A stretch of DNA of 64,000 bases from Hyphomicrobiales bacterium. Lineage in GTDB: Bacteria; Pseudomonadota; Alphaproteobacteria; Rhizobiales; Rhizobiaceae. A model generated the notes under the pieces. It was given only the letters and a program-made list of their open reading frames with translations. It was not told the DNA's origin and ran no database searches. The stretch covers positions 344,727-408,726 of the forward strand of contig UCCA01000023.1 of NCBI GenBank assembly GCA_900470805.1. Reading direction: 5' to 3'. Made by a program: the position numbers and the translations under genes. Below, one piece after another: positions 49,960-59,107 of this stretch (position 1 is the stretch's first letter; each line of letters begins with the position of its first letter).

Positions 49960-50984
49960 ATCGTGGCCTCCCGTGTGCGCGGATCAAGCAGTGCGTAGGC
50001 AACGTCCGCCAGAAAATTCAAAAGCATGAACACAAAGCCGATGATGATAGTGCCGGCCAGAACCGCGTTCATGTCGCCGATCATCAGCGCGTTGGTCATG
50101 TACTGCCCGATGCCCGGCCAGGAAAACACGATCTCCGTGACCACAGCGCCCTCGAGCAGGCCGCCATAGGAGATGGCGAGAACGGTAATCAACTGGACCG
50201 CAATATTCGGCAGGATATGCCCGCTGAGCGTACGCATCGGTCGCACGCCCTTGGCGCGCGCCGCGATCACATAATCCTGGTTCAGTTGCTCAAGCGTGAA
50301 GCTGCGGGTCATGCGGGTGATGTAGGCCATTGCCGCATAGGCAAGGATCAGCGCCGGAAGAAGGACATGCGACAGCGCATTCCAGAAGATTTCTGTCTCT
50401 CCCTGCAACAGGCTGTCGACCAACAGAAGTCCGGTGTGCGGCGTAACCATCCCTTCATAGAAGACATCGACGCGACCTGGACCACCAGCCCAGTTGAGGC
50501 CGGCGTAAAAGATGACCAGTCCGACGATGCCGAACCAGAAGACCGGGATGGAATGCCCGACAAGCGCGATCACCCGGATGAACTTGTCGATGAAGGTGTC
50601 GCGAAACAGCGCCGCGATCAGGCCGAGCGGGACGCCGAGAAAGGTCGAAATGATGACAGCAAGCGTCGCCAGCTCGAGCGTTGCTGGAAAGGCCTGCTTC
50701 ATATCGGACGCAACCGGGTTGCCGGTCAGGATCGCGTTGCCGAAATCCCCGTGAACAAGGCCCGTCAGATAGATGAAGAATTGCTGGTAGAGCGGCAGAT
50801 CGAGGCCGAGTCTCGCGCGCATAGCTGCGAGCGTTGCAGGATCGGCAAGCTCGCCGACGATCGCGCCCACCGGATCTGCCGGCAGCACGCGGCCAATGAC
50901 AAAGGTGACACACAAGAGGATGAACAAGCTGACGATAAGCTGCAAGATGCGCTTACCGAGTTCGCTGGCTGAGAGTTCCTTCAT
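49956..50984 (-). CDS. Peptide/oligosaccharide-type ABC permease, DppB-like
   Basis: This 342-residue membrane protein starts at ATG 50984, giving LGKRILQLIVSLFILLCVTF as the first helix, followed by VLPADPVGAIVGEL, the DppB-family motif, and a C-terminal half with the EAA loop ARAKGVRPMRTLSGHIL. The frame is open upstream for about 70 codons, but that part is basic and overlaps the binding-protein gene. It follows the binding-protein gene by 22 bases in the transcript. Confidence 0.94.
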   Translation of the reverse strand: MKELSASELGKRILQLIVSLFILLCVTFVIGRVLPADPVGAIVGELADPATLAAMRARLGLDLPLYQQFFIYLTGLVHGDFGNAILTGNPVASDMKQAFPATLELATLAVIISTFLGVPLGLIAALFRDTFIDKFIRVIALVGHSIPVFWFGIVGLVIFYAGLNWAGGPGRVDVFYEGMVTPHTGLLLVDSLLQGETEIFWNALSHVLLPALILAYAAMAYITRMTRSFTLEQLNQDYVIAARAKGVRPMRTLSGHILPNIAVQLITVLAISYGGLLEGAVVTEIVFSWPGIGQYMTNALMIGDMNAVLAGTIIIGFVFMLLNFLADVAYALLDPRTREATI

Positions 50985-51006
50985 GACTGGCTGCCTGTTG
51001 CCTATG

Positions 51007-52602
51007 TTATTCGGCGTCTGACTTGGTGACGTTCTCAAGTCGCGTCGTCTGGCTCGGATGGCCGACATATCCCTTGACGTCTGCATTGAGCACGATCGGC
51101 TCGAAGCGTTCGAACATCGGAAGAACCGCCGGGCTCTGAACGACGAACTTCTCCTGCATCTCGACGAACAATGCGCCACGCTTTGCGGCATCAGGCTCGA
51201 TCGATGCCTTGGCCGTCAGCGCCGTGAGTTCGGGGATGTCCCAGGCCGAACGCCAGACGAAATTGCCGGCGTTGTTGGCTTCGAGCGAATTATCGGGATT
51301 GCTGGTGAACTGCTCCATCGAACCGAGGACATTCGGCATGTACGCGCTGGTCTGCGGAATTAGCAGATCGAAATCGCGGGCGCGGTGAGCGGCGATGATT
51401 TCAGAGCCGTTGCCCTGTTGGATATCGACCTTGATACCGATCTGACCGAGCGATGCCTGGATGGCTGTCGCAAGATCGATACGCGGCGTCTGCGCGATAG
51501 TCTTCAGTGTGAGCGTGAAGCCATCCTTGAAGCCGGCTTCGGCCAGCAGGGCCTTGCCCTTCTCGACATCGAGATGCCAATCAGGATTCTTGATCGCGTA
51601 TTCGTAATTCTCCGGCACCGGCACCGTGCGGGCCTTGCCGTAGGGACCCATGATCGTCTTTTCGATACCGGCGTAATCGATGCCGTAGGCAATCGCTTCA
51701 CGAACCTTTGGATTGGAAAGGTATTTGTTGCCGGCATTCATCGACAGAACATAGAAGCCGCCGGTCGGCACGCGTTGGATGACATAGCCCTTGTTGCCTT
51801 CGAACGTCTTCAGATCAGCGGCCGTCAGTGCGCTGGCAATATCGATATCACCTCGATCCAGCATCAACCGCTCGACCTGGCTCTCTGGGACGTGGCGGAC
51901 GATGACGCGGCGCATCTTTGGCGGCCCGCCAACATAGTTCGGATTGGCGTCGAGGATCACCATTTCGTTTGGCGACCAGCGGTTAAGTGTGAATGGCCCG
52001 GAGCCTGCGGAATTGGTGCGCAGCCACTGGTTGCCATAGTCGTCATTCACGACGTGCTTCTTCACCTCGACGCTGTCGACCGCGCTGGCAACTACGATTG
52101 CAAGACGGTAGAGAAGCAGTTCGGCCGTCACCTTGTCGGTAAGATCGACCCGCAACGTGCGATCATCGATCGCCTTCACCAGTTGCTCGACATTGTCCCC
52201 ATTGTAGCCGACGCGCGTCAGGTTCGAGGCTGCAGACTGGTTGAGCTTCAAAAGGCGCGTCAGCGAGTAGACAAAGTCATTGGCCGTCACCGGATTGCCG
52301 GAGCCAAATTTTGCCTCACGCAGCTTGAAGGTGATGCCTTTGTCATCGATGGTCCAGCTTTCCGCCAGCTGCGGAATGACTTTACCGTCGACATCGGTGG
52401 ACACCAGCCGGTCATAGAGATTGGCCATGATCTCCAGAGCCTTCGCCTCGGTCGCCTGCTGCGGATCCAGTGACAGGACCTGCGCCAGCGACGTTCCGAT
52501 AACGAGCTGATTTTTGGGCGTTGCAGCGTTTGTGGCCGGTGCAGCAAGCGCCAGCGCACCAAAGGCAATACCAGCAAATACGTGTCGCGAAAAAGACTTC
52601 AT
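51007..52602 (-). CDS. Family 5 ABC substrate-binding protein
   Basis: This 531-residue periplasmic protein has a signal peptide ending near APATNAATPK, then the family 5 pattern: IMANLYDRLVSTDVDGKVIP and QLAESWTIDDKGITFKLRE near residues 60-95, and YVLSMNAGNKYLSNPKVREA in the ligand domain. It is the first gene of its leftward operon and probably the most abundant component. The divergent FCD regulator and the adjacent catabolic genes suggest the ligand is a glycoside or sugar acid rather than a peptide. Confidence 0.93.
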   Translation of the reverse strand: MKSFSRHVFAGIAFGALALAAPATNAATPKNQLVIGTSLAQVLSLDPQQATEAKALEIMANLYDRLVSTDVDGKVIPQLAESWTIDDKGITFKLREAKFGSGNPVTANDFVYSLTRLLKLNQSAASNLTRVGYNGDNVEQLVKAIDDRTLRVDLTDKVTAELLLYRLAIVVASAVDSVEVKKHVVNDDYGNQWLRTNSAGSGPFTLNRWSPNEMVILDANPNYVGGPPKMRRVIVRHVPESQVERLMLDRGDIDIASALTAADLKTFEGNKGYVIQRVPTGGFYVLSMNAGNKYLSNPKVREAIAYGIDYAGIEKTIMGPYGKARTVPVPENYEYAIKNPDWHLDVEKGKALLAEAGFKDGFTLTLKTIAQTPRIDLATAIQASLGQIGIKVDIQQGNGSEIIAAHRARDFDLLIPQTSAYMPNVLGSMEQFTSNPDNSLEANNAGNFVWRSAWDIPELTALTAKASIEPDAAKRGALFVEMQEKFVVQSPAVLPMFERFEPIVLNADVKGYVGHPSQTTRLENVTKSDAE

Positions 52603-52648
52603 CGAAACTCCTCCCTAGTTTAACATAACACACATACTATGTGCTTCG

Positions 52649-52663
52649 TATGTCATAATATGA
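52649..52663. promoter_or_regulatory. Probable operator of the FCD regulator between the binding-protein and gntR genes
   Basis: TATGTCATAATATGA lies in the 143-base divergent region. The same half-site pattern (TATGTCATA and CATAATATGA) recurs at 53476-53498, immediately before the mannonate-dehydratase-like gene. Sharing between the two promoters points to the FCD regulator encoded between them. Confidence 0.55.
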
Positions 52664-52745
52664 TTTATATAAGATCGGGACGCTTTGCAAGGGTTGATGG
52701 CGTGCCGCCGCCAAAATACATTGTGACGGAAGATGGAGAAACAAA

Positions 52746-53447
52746 ATGACTCGCGTAAGGCAAAGGCTGGCGCAGCAGCTTATCGATACGCTAAAAGAGC
52801 AGATCGAGAGCGGCAGGCTGAAGGAAGGCGACCAGCTCCCGACCGAACCGCAGCTGGAAGCAAGCTTCGGCGTCAGCCGCACGGTGGTGCGCGAGGCGAT
52901 CGCCGACCTGCGCTCGGCGGGTTATGTCAAACCGGTTCAGGGAAAAGGCGTTTTTGTCGGCAACCCGAAAGCCGGACAATCACTGTCGCTGACGCCGGTG
53001 GAGATCAAAAGTATCCCGGAAACGCTTGAATTACTGGAATTTCGAATGGCTGCGGAAGGAGAAGCCGCCGCCATAGCCGCCTATCGCAGAACAGCCGAGC
53101 AGGAAGCTGCCATCCGGGCCGCCAACCGCAAAATGGCACTCTCGATCGAAGCCGGACTACCGACAATCGAGGCCGATTACGAATTTCATATGGCAATTGC
53201 AGCCGCCACCAACAATCGATTCTACGTCGACGTGCTGAGACATTTCGGGGCCCGCGCCATACCCCGCGGTCAGTTCCCGACCCTACCGGATGCGACCGAC
53301 AGGGGCTACCTCGAGAAGGTCCACGCCGAGCATGGCGAGATTCTCGCAGCCATAGCAGACCAGGATCCGGAGCGCGCAAGGCAGAGCATGCGCGCCCATA
53401 TGCTCGCCAGCCAGCGCCGCTATCGAATGTTGGCAGAGCAGCAATAA
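52746..53447 (+). CDS. GntR-family regulator, FadR/FCD subgroup
   Basis: This 233-residue protein has an N-terminal winged helix (QLIDTLKEQIESGRLKEGDQ, then FGVSRTVVREAIADLRSAGY) and a C-terminal FCD domain with EADYEFHMAIAAATNN and HAEHGEILAAIADQDPERA containing Asp and His metal ligands. Regulators of this group usually sense sugar acids (glucuronate, galacturonate, gluconate) and repress catabolic operons. It is divergent from the ABC operon and followed by the mannonate-dehydratase-like gene 67 bases further. Two matching operator candidates flank it. Confidence 0.9.
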   Translation: MTRVRQRLAQQLIDTLKEQIESGRLKEGDQLPTEPQLEASFGVSRTVVREAIADLRSAGYVKPVQGKGVFVGNPKAGQSLSLTPVEIKSIPETLELLEFRMAAEGEAAAIAAYRRTAEQEAAIRAANRKMALSIEAGLPTIEADYEFHMAIAAATNNRFYVDVLRHFGARAIPRGQFPTLPDATDRGYLEKVHAEHGEILAAIADQDPERARQSMRAHMLASQRRYRMLAEQQ

Positions 53448-53475
53448 AGCCCTCGACACACCCCACAATTCGTAC

Positions 53476-53491
53476 TATGTCATATGACATA
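53476..53491 (+). promoter_or_regulatory. Perfect palindromic operator ahead of the dehydratase operon
   Basis: TATGTCATATGACATA is a 16-base perfect palindrome followed directly by ATATGAC, repeating half of the site. It lies 23 bases before the preferred GTG start of the next gene, where a bound repressor would block the promoter or early transcript. Confidence 0.65.
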
Positions 53492-53514
53492 ATATGACTT
53501 CAGGGAGTGTAGAT

Positions 53515-54495
53515 GTGTATTTAGGGACGCAGGTTGGCGCGCGTGACGACGATGATTATCGCGTTTTTGCGCAGCTCGGGATCAGGCATATTTGCGCGGA
53601 CCCGGCCGGATCACCGGATAGCTGGACGCTGTCCGATCTGCAGCGACATCGCGACAAGGTCGAAAGCTTCGGGCTAGTCCTTGATATGATCCAGTTGCCG
53701 CTGCCATCGCAAGCAATAGAGAAAGCCTCCTATCCCGATATCCTTCTGGCAGGGCCCGACCGCGATCGACAGATTGATGCGGTGTGCAAGTTGATCGAAG
53801 ACGTCGCTACGGTGGGCATTCCCGCTGCCAAGTACAATCTCAATCTCATCGGCATTCCCCGCACGTCAATGGAACCCGGCCGCGGCGGTGCGATGGCGGA
53901 AGCTTGGCGCTGGGACAAGGCCGACCATGATGCGGCATCCGGCCTTGCCGGCGTTCTGTCGGAGGAAGAGAACTGGGAGCGGATCGACTATTTCCTCGAG
54001 CGCGTCATTCCCGTTGCCGAGAGCAACAAGGTGCGCCTCGCCTGCCATCCGCACGATCCCTATACGCCGCCCGGCTATCGTGGCGTCACGCGCGTTCTCG
54101 GCACCGTCGAAGGCCTGAAGAAATTCGTGACCATGCGCGAAAACCCCTATCACGGCCTCAATTTCTGCCAGGGCTCGATCGGCGAGATGCTCGACAACCC
54201 GCGCGAAGAGATCGATGACATCATTCGCTGGTTCGGCTCGCGCGACAAGATCTTCAATGTCCACTTCCGCAATATCCGCGGCGGCAAGCTGTCCTTCGTC
54301 GAGACCTTCCCGGAGGAAGGCGACATGGACATGGTCCGCTCGGTAAAGATCTACGACGAGGTTGGCTACAAATACATGCTGATGCCGGACCACGTTCCGA
54401 CCATCAGCGGGCGCGACCCCACCGGCGTCGCCTTTGCCTTTTGCTATGGCTATATCGCGGCTCTTCTACAGAGCCTCGGGTCTTCAAAGGCCTGA
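53515..54495 (+). CDS. Mannonate dehydratase-like TIM-barrel enzyme
   Basis: UxuA dehydrates D-mannonate to 2-keto-3-deoxygluconate. This 326-residue protein has UxuA-like signatures: LGTQVGARDDDDYRVFAQLG at the N terminus, CHPHDPYTPPGYRGVTRVLG near residue 183, NFCQGSIGEMLDNPREE, NVHFRNIRGGKLSFVETFPE and LMPDHVPTI, with His, Cys and Asp residues in the metal-site positions. It is somewhat short for UxuA, so a related sugar-acid dehydratase is possible. The GTG start at 53515 after AGGGAG is preferred over the ATG at 53494, which sits against the operator palindrome. It leads an operon with a KdgD-like enzyme and a beta-glucosidase. Confidence 0.78.
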   Translation: MYLGTQVGARDDDDYRVFAQLGIRHICADPAGSPDSWTLSDLQRHRDKVESFGLVLDMIQLPLPSQAIEKASYPDILLAGPDRDRQIDAVCKLIEDVATVGIPAAKYNLNLIGIPRTSMEPGRGGAMAEAWRWDKADHDAASGLAGVLSEEENWERIDYFLERVIPVAESNKVRLACHPHDPYTPPGYRGVTRVLGTVEGLKKFVTMRENPYHGLNFCQGSIGEMLDNPREEIDDIIRWFGSRDKIFNVHFRNIRGGKLSFVETFPEEGDMDMVRSVKIYDEVGYKYMLMPDHVPTISGRDPTGVAFAFCYGYIAALLQSLGSSKA

Positions 54496-54548
54496 TCGCG
54501 GGCGATCAGCAGCCGTCTCGTACACCATGTCAAACCAGGGGGATCAAT

Positions 54549-55469
54549 ATGAATCCGGTCGAACTCAAAACGGCAGTCGGCAGTGGCCTGCTTTCCTTTC
54601 CCGTCACACATTTCGACGAGAGCCTTCAGTTCAACGAGGCAGCCTATCGCGGCCATGTCGAATGGCTGGCGGGCTACGACGCATCGGTTCTGTTTGCTGC
54701 CGGTGGCACGGGGGAGTTCTTCTCCCTAAGCCCATCGGAAATTCCGACCGTCATCCGTGCTGCCAAGGCCTCGGCCGGCAAGACCCCAATCATCTCCGGC
54801 ACCGGATACGGAACCGCCTTGGCGGTCGAGATCGCCAAGGGCGCTGAAAAGGCCGGCGCTGACGGGCTTTTGCTGCTACCGCCATACTTGATGTTCGCGG
54901 AACAGGAGGGGCTGATTGCTCACGTCAAAGCCGTTTGTTCAGCCGTCGGCATCGGCGTCATTGTCTACAACCGCGACAATGCGGTGCTGACAGCTGACAG
55001 CATTGCACGGCTCTGCGACGAATGCCCGAACCTCATCGGCTTCAAGGATGGCGTCGGCGACGTCGACAAGGTGATCGAGATCACCGCCAAGATCGGCGAC
55101 CGGCTGGTCTATGTCGGCGGCATGCCGACGCACGAGGTCTACGCACAGGCCTATTTTGCCGCCGGCGTTACAACCTATTCGTCTGCTGTTTTCAATTTCG
55201 TGCCGCGGCTGGCGCAGACGTTCTATTCGGCGCTTCGCAGCGGCAACCAAGCAACGGTCGATCAGATCCTCAAAGAATTCTTCTTCCCGTTCGTGGCGCT
55301 TCGCAACAGAAAAAAGGGCTACGCAGTCTCGATCATCAAGGCGGGCCTCGATGTGATTGGCCGCGACGCCGGCCCGGTACGGCCGCCGCTCACCAATCTC
55401 ACTGCAGAGGAACGCGCCCTGCTCGATCGCATCGTGCGCGCATCCAACGCTGACAAACAGGCCGCCTGA
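54549..55469 (+). CDS. kdgD: 5-dehydro-4-deoxyglucarate dehydratase-like (KdgD), DHDPS family
   Basis: KdgD removes water and CO2 from 5-dehydro-4-deoxyglucarate to give 2-oxoglutarate semialdehyde. The 306-residue TIM barrel matches KdgD better than dihydrodipicolinate synthase. It has SGLLSFPVTHFDESLQFNE, AGGTGEFFSLSPSE, GADGLLLLPPYLMFAEQEGL, VIVYNRDNAVLT with the catalytic Tyr, and LIGFKDGVGDVDKV with the Schiff-base Lys. The ATG follows AGGGGGATC. It belongs to the sugar-acid operon and implies that the final product enters the TCA cycle through 2-oxoglutarate. Confidence 0.88.
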   Translation: MNPVELKTAVGSGLLSFPVTHFDESLQFNEAAYRGHVEWLAGYDASVLFAAGGTGEFFSLSPSEIPTVIRAAKASAGKTPIISGTGYGTALAVEIAKGAEKAGADGLLLLPPYLMFAEQEGLIAHVKAVCSAVGIGVIVYNRDNAVLTADSIARLCDECPNLIGFKDGVGDVDKVIEITAKIGDRLVYVGGMPTHEVYAQAYFAAGVTTYSSAVFNFVPRLAQTFYSALRSGNQATVDQILKEFFFPFVALRNRKKGYAVSIIKAGLDVIGRDAGPVRPPLTNLTAEERALLDRIVRASNADKQAA

Positions 55470-55618
55470 CGGAAGACGTAGTGTGGCGGCTGATGCCACG
55501 GCATCGGCCGCGCGCCCTCCACTCAGTCATTCCTAAAAGTACAAACGGAACATTATCACCTGTTCCGCTTTGCCGCCGGCTACGCCGCGGCATCATCATA
55601 GCCATAAAGGAAACCACC

Positions 55619-56950
55619 ATGTTCACGCACACCCGCAAGGAATTTGGCGAGGATTTTGCTTTCGGCGTGGCGATGGCCGCGCATCAGATCGAGGGCGGAC
55701 AGACCGATGGTCGCGGCTCCTCGATCTGGGATACCTTTGCCGCCACACCCGGCAACATCAAGAACGCCGAGAACGGCACCATCGCCTGCGATCACTACAA
55801 TCGCTGGGCCGAGGATCTTGACCTGATCCGCGACGGCGGATTTGACGCCTACAGGTTTTCCTTCTCATGGCCGCGGTTGATCCCGGAGGGAGCCGGCGCG
55901 GTCAACCAGAAGGGCGTCGACTTCTACGACGGTCTGATTGACGGCATGCTGGAGCGCGGTATCAAGCCCTTCGCGACGCTCTACCATTGGGATCTACCAA
56001 GCGCCCTGCAGGACAAGGGCGGCTGGATGAACCGCGCCACTTCGGAAGCATTTGCCGACTATGCGGCGGAGGTCGGCCGCCGGTTCGGCGACCGGCTGGC
56101 AACGACCGCCACATTCAACGAACCCTGGTGCGTTACCGTGCTCAGCCACCTTCTCGGCATCCATGCGCCCGGCTATCGCGACATACGCGCGACATCGCGG
56201 GCGATGCACCACGTCATGCTCGCGCATGGCCTGGGGATCGACGCCTTGCGCGCGGAGAGCGTCAACAACCTCGGCATCGTCGTCAACATGGAGAAGTGCG
56301 AGCCGCTGACCGCCTCACCCGAAGACAAGGCGGCAGCAGAACTCGGAGACGCGATCTTCAACCGGTTCTTTCTCGATGCGGCATTTAACGGCACCTACCC
56401 ATCGCTAGTGACTGACATCATCGAGCCTTACCTTCCGAAGGATTGGCAGGCCGACATGCCGCAGATCGCCCGGCCGCTGGATTGGGTCGGCGTGAATTAC
56501 TACACTCGCTCCCTCTACCGCCATGATGCCAGCGTGCCTGCATTCCCCTTCGTGCAATCGCGCGGCAATCTCGCAAAGAACGACCTTGGCTGGGAAACGT
56601 ATCCGGTGGCGCTCACCGAGTTCCTGCAGAGGGTGTCGGACCACTATACGAAACTTCCGATTTACGTGACCGAGAACGGCATGTCCGGCTCGGACGATGA
56701 CAGCCGCATCGATTTTTTCGACAAACATTTCGAAGCCATCCGCGACGCGCAAAAACGCGGTGTGGATGTCAGAGGCTACGTTGCCTGGACCCTTATCGAT
56801 AATTTCGAATGGGCCGAGGGCTACAGCGCCAAGTTTGGCATCGTTGGGATGGATCCGCAGACGAGAGACCGCTTCCCGAAAGGCAGCTATCGCGCGTTTC
56901 AAGGGATGCTCGCTGGCGAGCGTAGCGGCGCATCTGCAAAAGCAGGCTAG
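55619..56950 (+). CDS. bglB: GH1 beta-glucosidase
   Basis: This 443-residue retaining glycosidase of family 1 has the N-terminal motif FAFGVAMAAHQIEGG, the acid/base Glu168 in TFNEPW and the nucleophile Glu352 in YVTENG. WTLIDNFEWAEGYSAKFGIV also matches GH1. It lacks a signal peptide, so it acts on glycosides or phospho-glycosides inside the cell after ABC import. The ATG follows AAAGGAAA; a longer frame upstream overlaps the intergenic leader and is not family sequence. It is the last gene of the operon with the dehydratase and KdgD genes. The gene symbol is a general label. Confidence 0.93.
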   Translation: MFTHTRKEFGEDFAFGVAMAAHQIEGGQTDGRGSSIWDTFAATPGNIKNAENGTIACDHYNRWAEDLDLIRDGGFDAYRFSFSWPRLIPEGAGAVNQKGVDFYDGLIDGMLERGIKPFATLYHWDLPSALQDKGGWMNRATSEAFADYAAEVGRRFGDRLATTATFNEPWCVTVLSHLLGIHAPGYRDIRATSRAMHHVMLAHGLGIDALRAESVNNLGIVVNMEKCEPLTASPEDKAAAELGDAIFNRFFLDAAFNGTYPSLVTDIIEPYLPKDWQADMPQIARPLDWVGVNYYTRSLYRHDASVPAFPFVQSRGNLAKNDLGWETYPVALTEFLQRVSDHYTKLPIYVTENGMSGSDDDSRIDFFDKHFEAIRDAQKRGVDVRGYVAWTLIDNFEWAEGYSAKFGIVGMDPQTRDRFPKGSYRAFQGMLAGERSGASAKAG

Positions 56951-57137
56951 AGACGGAAGCGACAAGGAGCAAACAAAATAAAGAACTCGAGTATCGTGAC
57001 CGGGCACGTCTCCCCTACCGTTATGTCATTGCCTTTTTTTGTTTTTCTTCGGGACCAGATGCTCCGCGTCGAGATCGATCACAAGTGTTTTCAGCTTGAG
57101 GAAGTCGAGCAGCGCATAGAACAGATCCGGGTAACCG

Positions 57138-57632
57138 TTATCGGCCCTTCCCGTCAGGCCCGCGTCTCGTCTCGCGGCGTGATCGATGGAGATCATCGCG
57201 CGTGAGACCGAAGTGGTTGAGAACCACGTCGATGTTCCGCCTGTTGGACTTGAAATAGACGTCAAAGATGTCACCCAAAAGAGGAACGGCCCCACCGACG
57301 AAATCAACGCCTACATTTGCCAGCATCTGCCCGAGCTTCGCTCTGGGGACACCCAGCCGCCGCGCCTCGTTGACCAGGTAGAGGCTTACCAACGTGCCAG
57401 CGGCGTCTCCCACACCCGGAAGCAGCCCCAAGACAGAATCCGCGCCAATGCGAACGCGAGTGAATGGTATGGCCACGGCCGTATCCATCAACCGCGCGAT
57501 GCTCGATAAACGTCGCAAGCGGTGCCAATGGTCGACAGATAAGTGCTCCGTGGTACCAGGTCCGCGTTTGGTTTCCGTTCCTGAGCCGCCTGGAGGCGTG
57601 CCGTACCGCGGCGTCTTGAGGGTGGCCGTCAT
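57138..57632 (-). CDS. DUF4112-family protein
   Basis: The 164-residue protein has a Pro/Thr-rich N terminus. The conserved region is RLSSIARLMDTAVAIPFTR, then IGADSVLGLLPGVGDAAGTL, then VGGAVPLLGDIFDVYFKSN and RRNIDVVLNHF. That is the DUF4112 pattern: one amphipathic helix, a glycine-rich membrane segment and a positively charged end. The function is unknown, and the family is common in rhizobia. GAGGACTGAG precedes the ATG. It converges with the GH1 gene on the other strand, with about 190 bases between stops. Confidence 0.82.
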   Translation of the reverse strand: MTATLKTPRYGTPPGGSGTETKRGPGTTEHLSVDHWHRLRRLSSIARLMDTAVAIPFTRVRIGADSVLGLLPGVGDAAGTLVSLYLVNEARRLGVPRAKLGQMLANVGVDFVGGAVPLLGDIFDVYFKSNRRNIDVVLNHFGLTRDDLHRSRRETRRGPDGKGR

Positions 57633-58131
57633 CTCAGTCCTCGTTGTATTGAAAATGGAAGGCTAGTCGGCCCGCATTTGCGAGCCCGGAGTTATGCTTT
57701 GGCGGCTCAACTTCGGGACTAGGAAGGCAGCAGCATCCATCCGGTAGAAATGTGAGACGATGGTTCATTCGTGGTGGCATCACCGAATGCTGTGATCTGA
57801 ACCATGACTTCCTTGGCGCGGGGAGCAGCATGATCGCGGTCCAAGCTTCCGTCCATGCCCGACATCGCATGTGTATCGATCACCTGCATCGACGTACCTC
57901 CTGACTGCCCGAGAGGAATGCAGACTGAACAATTCGGTTCCGGCTATTCGGTCCGAGCTGCCACACATATTCGTGCTGACAACGCACTGACCTCCTCGAC
58001 ACAGATGGCTCAACTTTCAAGTCGAACACTAAAAAATCGCTCCTAACCGTGCCTTGATGTCTGGGCTAAACAGCGCGGGACAGGGCCTGCAAGGAACGCT
58101 GGTTCAGGCATCGTCAAGCAATCGAAAGGGA
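57633..58131. other. 500-base intergenic region, no gene recognised
   Basis: Open frames on both strands are short and rich in Cys, Arg or Ser, with no ribosome site or family motif. I see no repeat or insertion-sequence end. It probably contains only the promoter of the DUF4112 gene. Confidence 0.45.
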
Positions 58132-59055
58132 TTACGAATAAAAGGTCAAACGCGCTGCCCCCACGTCTGCGAGCACGGAAAGCGCCAGCGAGTTTGAATC
58201 TCTTGTCGGGCCAAAGATGCCGATCGGTGCTTTGATCTTGTCCATCGCCAACTGTGTTATTCCGCGCTCTCTAAGGCGATCGATCCTGCGACGGTGTGTT
58301 CGCGTGCTGCCCAGGGCACCCACGTAGAAGGCCTTACTCGTCAGCGCCGCTTTCAGGATATCCATCTCGGCATCGAGATCGTGATGTAGTAAAGCAACGG
58401 CGGAGAAGGGATCGATCTTCGATACCGCTTCTGGCAGACCGAGATCGTTAACCGACACGACGTCATAGCCTATGACCTCAGCAAGCCGAATTAACGCTTC
58501 ACTCTCAGTCGCCTGTCCGGACACGATCAGACGCGTCGAGGGCCTGTAGACAGTCTCGAACGCCCCATCCTTCCAGGAGCTGCGCTCGCTGGCGTCGACG
58601 ATTACCAAGGTTTCCAAGCTTGGATCATACCTCGTCGATGCAGGCTGGCGACAGTCGATGTCGCGGATGACCTGAAGCAATGGCTTGAGGTCGCGGAGCA
58701 GATGGATTGCCACAGTGATCCCACCTCCACACGGCAATACGATATCAAAGAACGGCGACCCCTCGCCGAAGTTCACGAGGCGATCATGCCCAACGGCCAT
58801 GGCGTCAAGCGCCTCCGCAGCGACCGCCGCTTCCACGCAGCCGCCGGAAACAAATCCGCAAAAGCGACCATCCGCGGCTACCGCAACGTGAGATCCAAGC
58901 GGCCGCGCCGTCCCTCCCCGGATATCGACGAGCGTGGCCAACGCGACACAACCCTTGTGGAAGGCGGAGACTGCAAACTTCAAGATGTCTAGAGGAGCAT
59001 CAGTCAAAGATGACCGAACAAGTGTCGGCATGATCGGTGAGGTCGCAGTGTTCAT
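58132..59055 (-). CDS. XdhC/CoxF-family maturation factor (PaoD-like)
   Basis: XdhC-family proteins bind molybdenum cofactor and insert it into xanthine-dehydrogenase-family enzymes after sulfuration. The 307 residues show the N-terminal XdhC_CoxI domain (FCGFVSGGCVEAAVAAEALD near residue 70, holding a conserved Cys) and the C-terminal Rossmann domain (VGALGSTRTHRRRIDRLRERG, then IGIFGPTRDSNSLALSVLA). It is the last gene of the PaoABC-type operon, as paoD in Escherichia coli, and follows the large-subunit gene by 52 bases. Confidence 0.88.
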   Translation of the reverse strand: MNTATSPIMPTLVRSSLTDAPLDILKFAVSAFHKGCVALATLVDIRGGTARPLGSHVAVAADGRFCGFVSGGCVEAAVAAEALDAMAVGHDRLVNFGEGSPFFDIVLPCGGGITVAIHLLRDLKPLLQVIRDIDCRQPASTRYDPSLETLVIVDASERSSWKDGAFETVYRPSTRLIVSGQATESEALIRLAEVIGYDVVSVNDLGLPEAVSKIDPFSAVALLHHDLDAEMDILKAALTSKAFYVGALGSTRTHRRRIDRLRERGITQLAMDKIKAPIGIFGPTRDSNSLALSVLADVGAARLTFYS

Positions 59056-59107
59056 GGCAATCTTTCAGGCAAACGGAAGCGGCCGTGCTGCAACCGCCTC
59101 TCCGTGC

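Noticed and set aside
57918..58046. A 42-codon frame on the plus strand
   Set aside because: The purine-rich bases touch the ATG with no spacing, the composition is unremarkable and no family is recognised.
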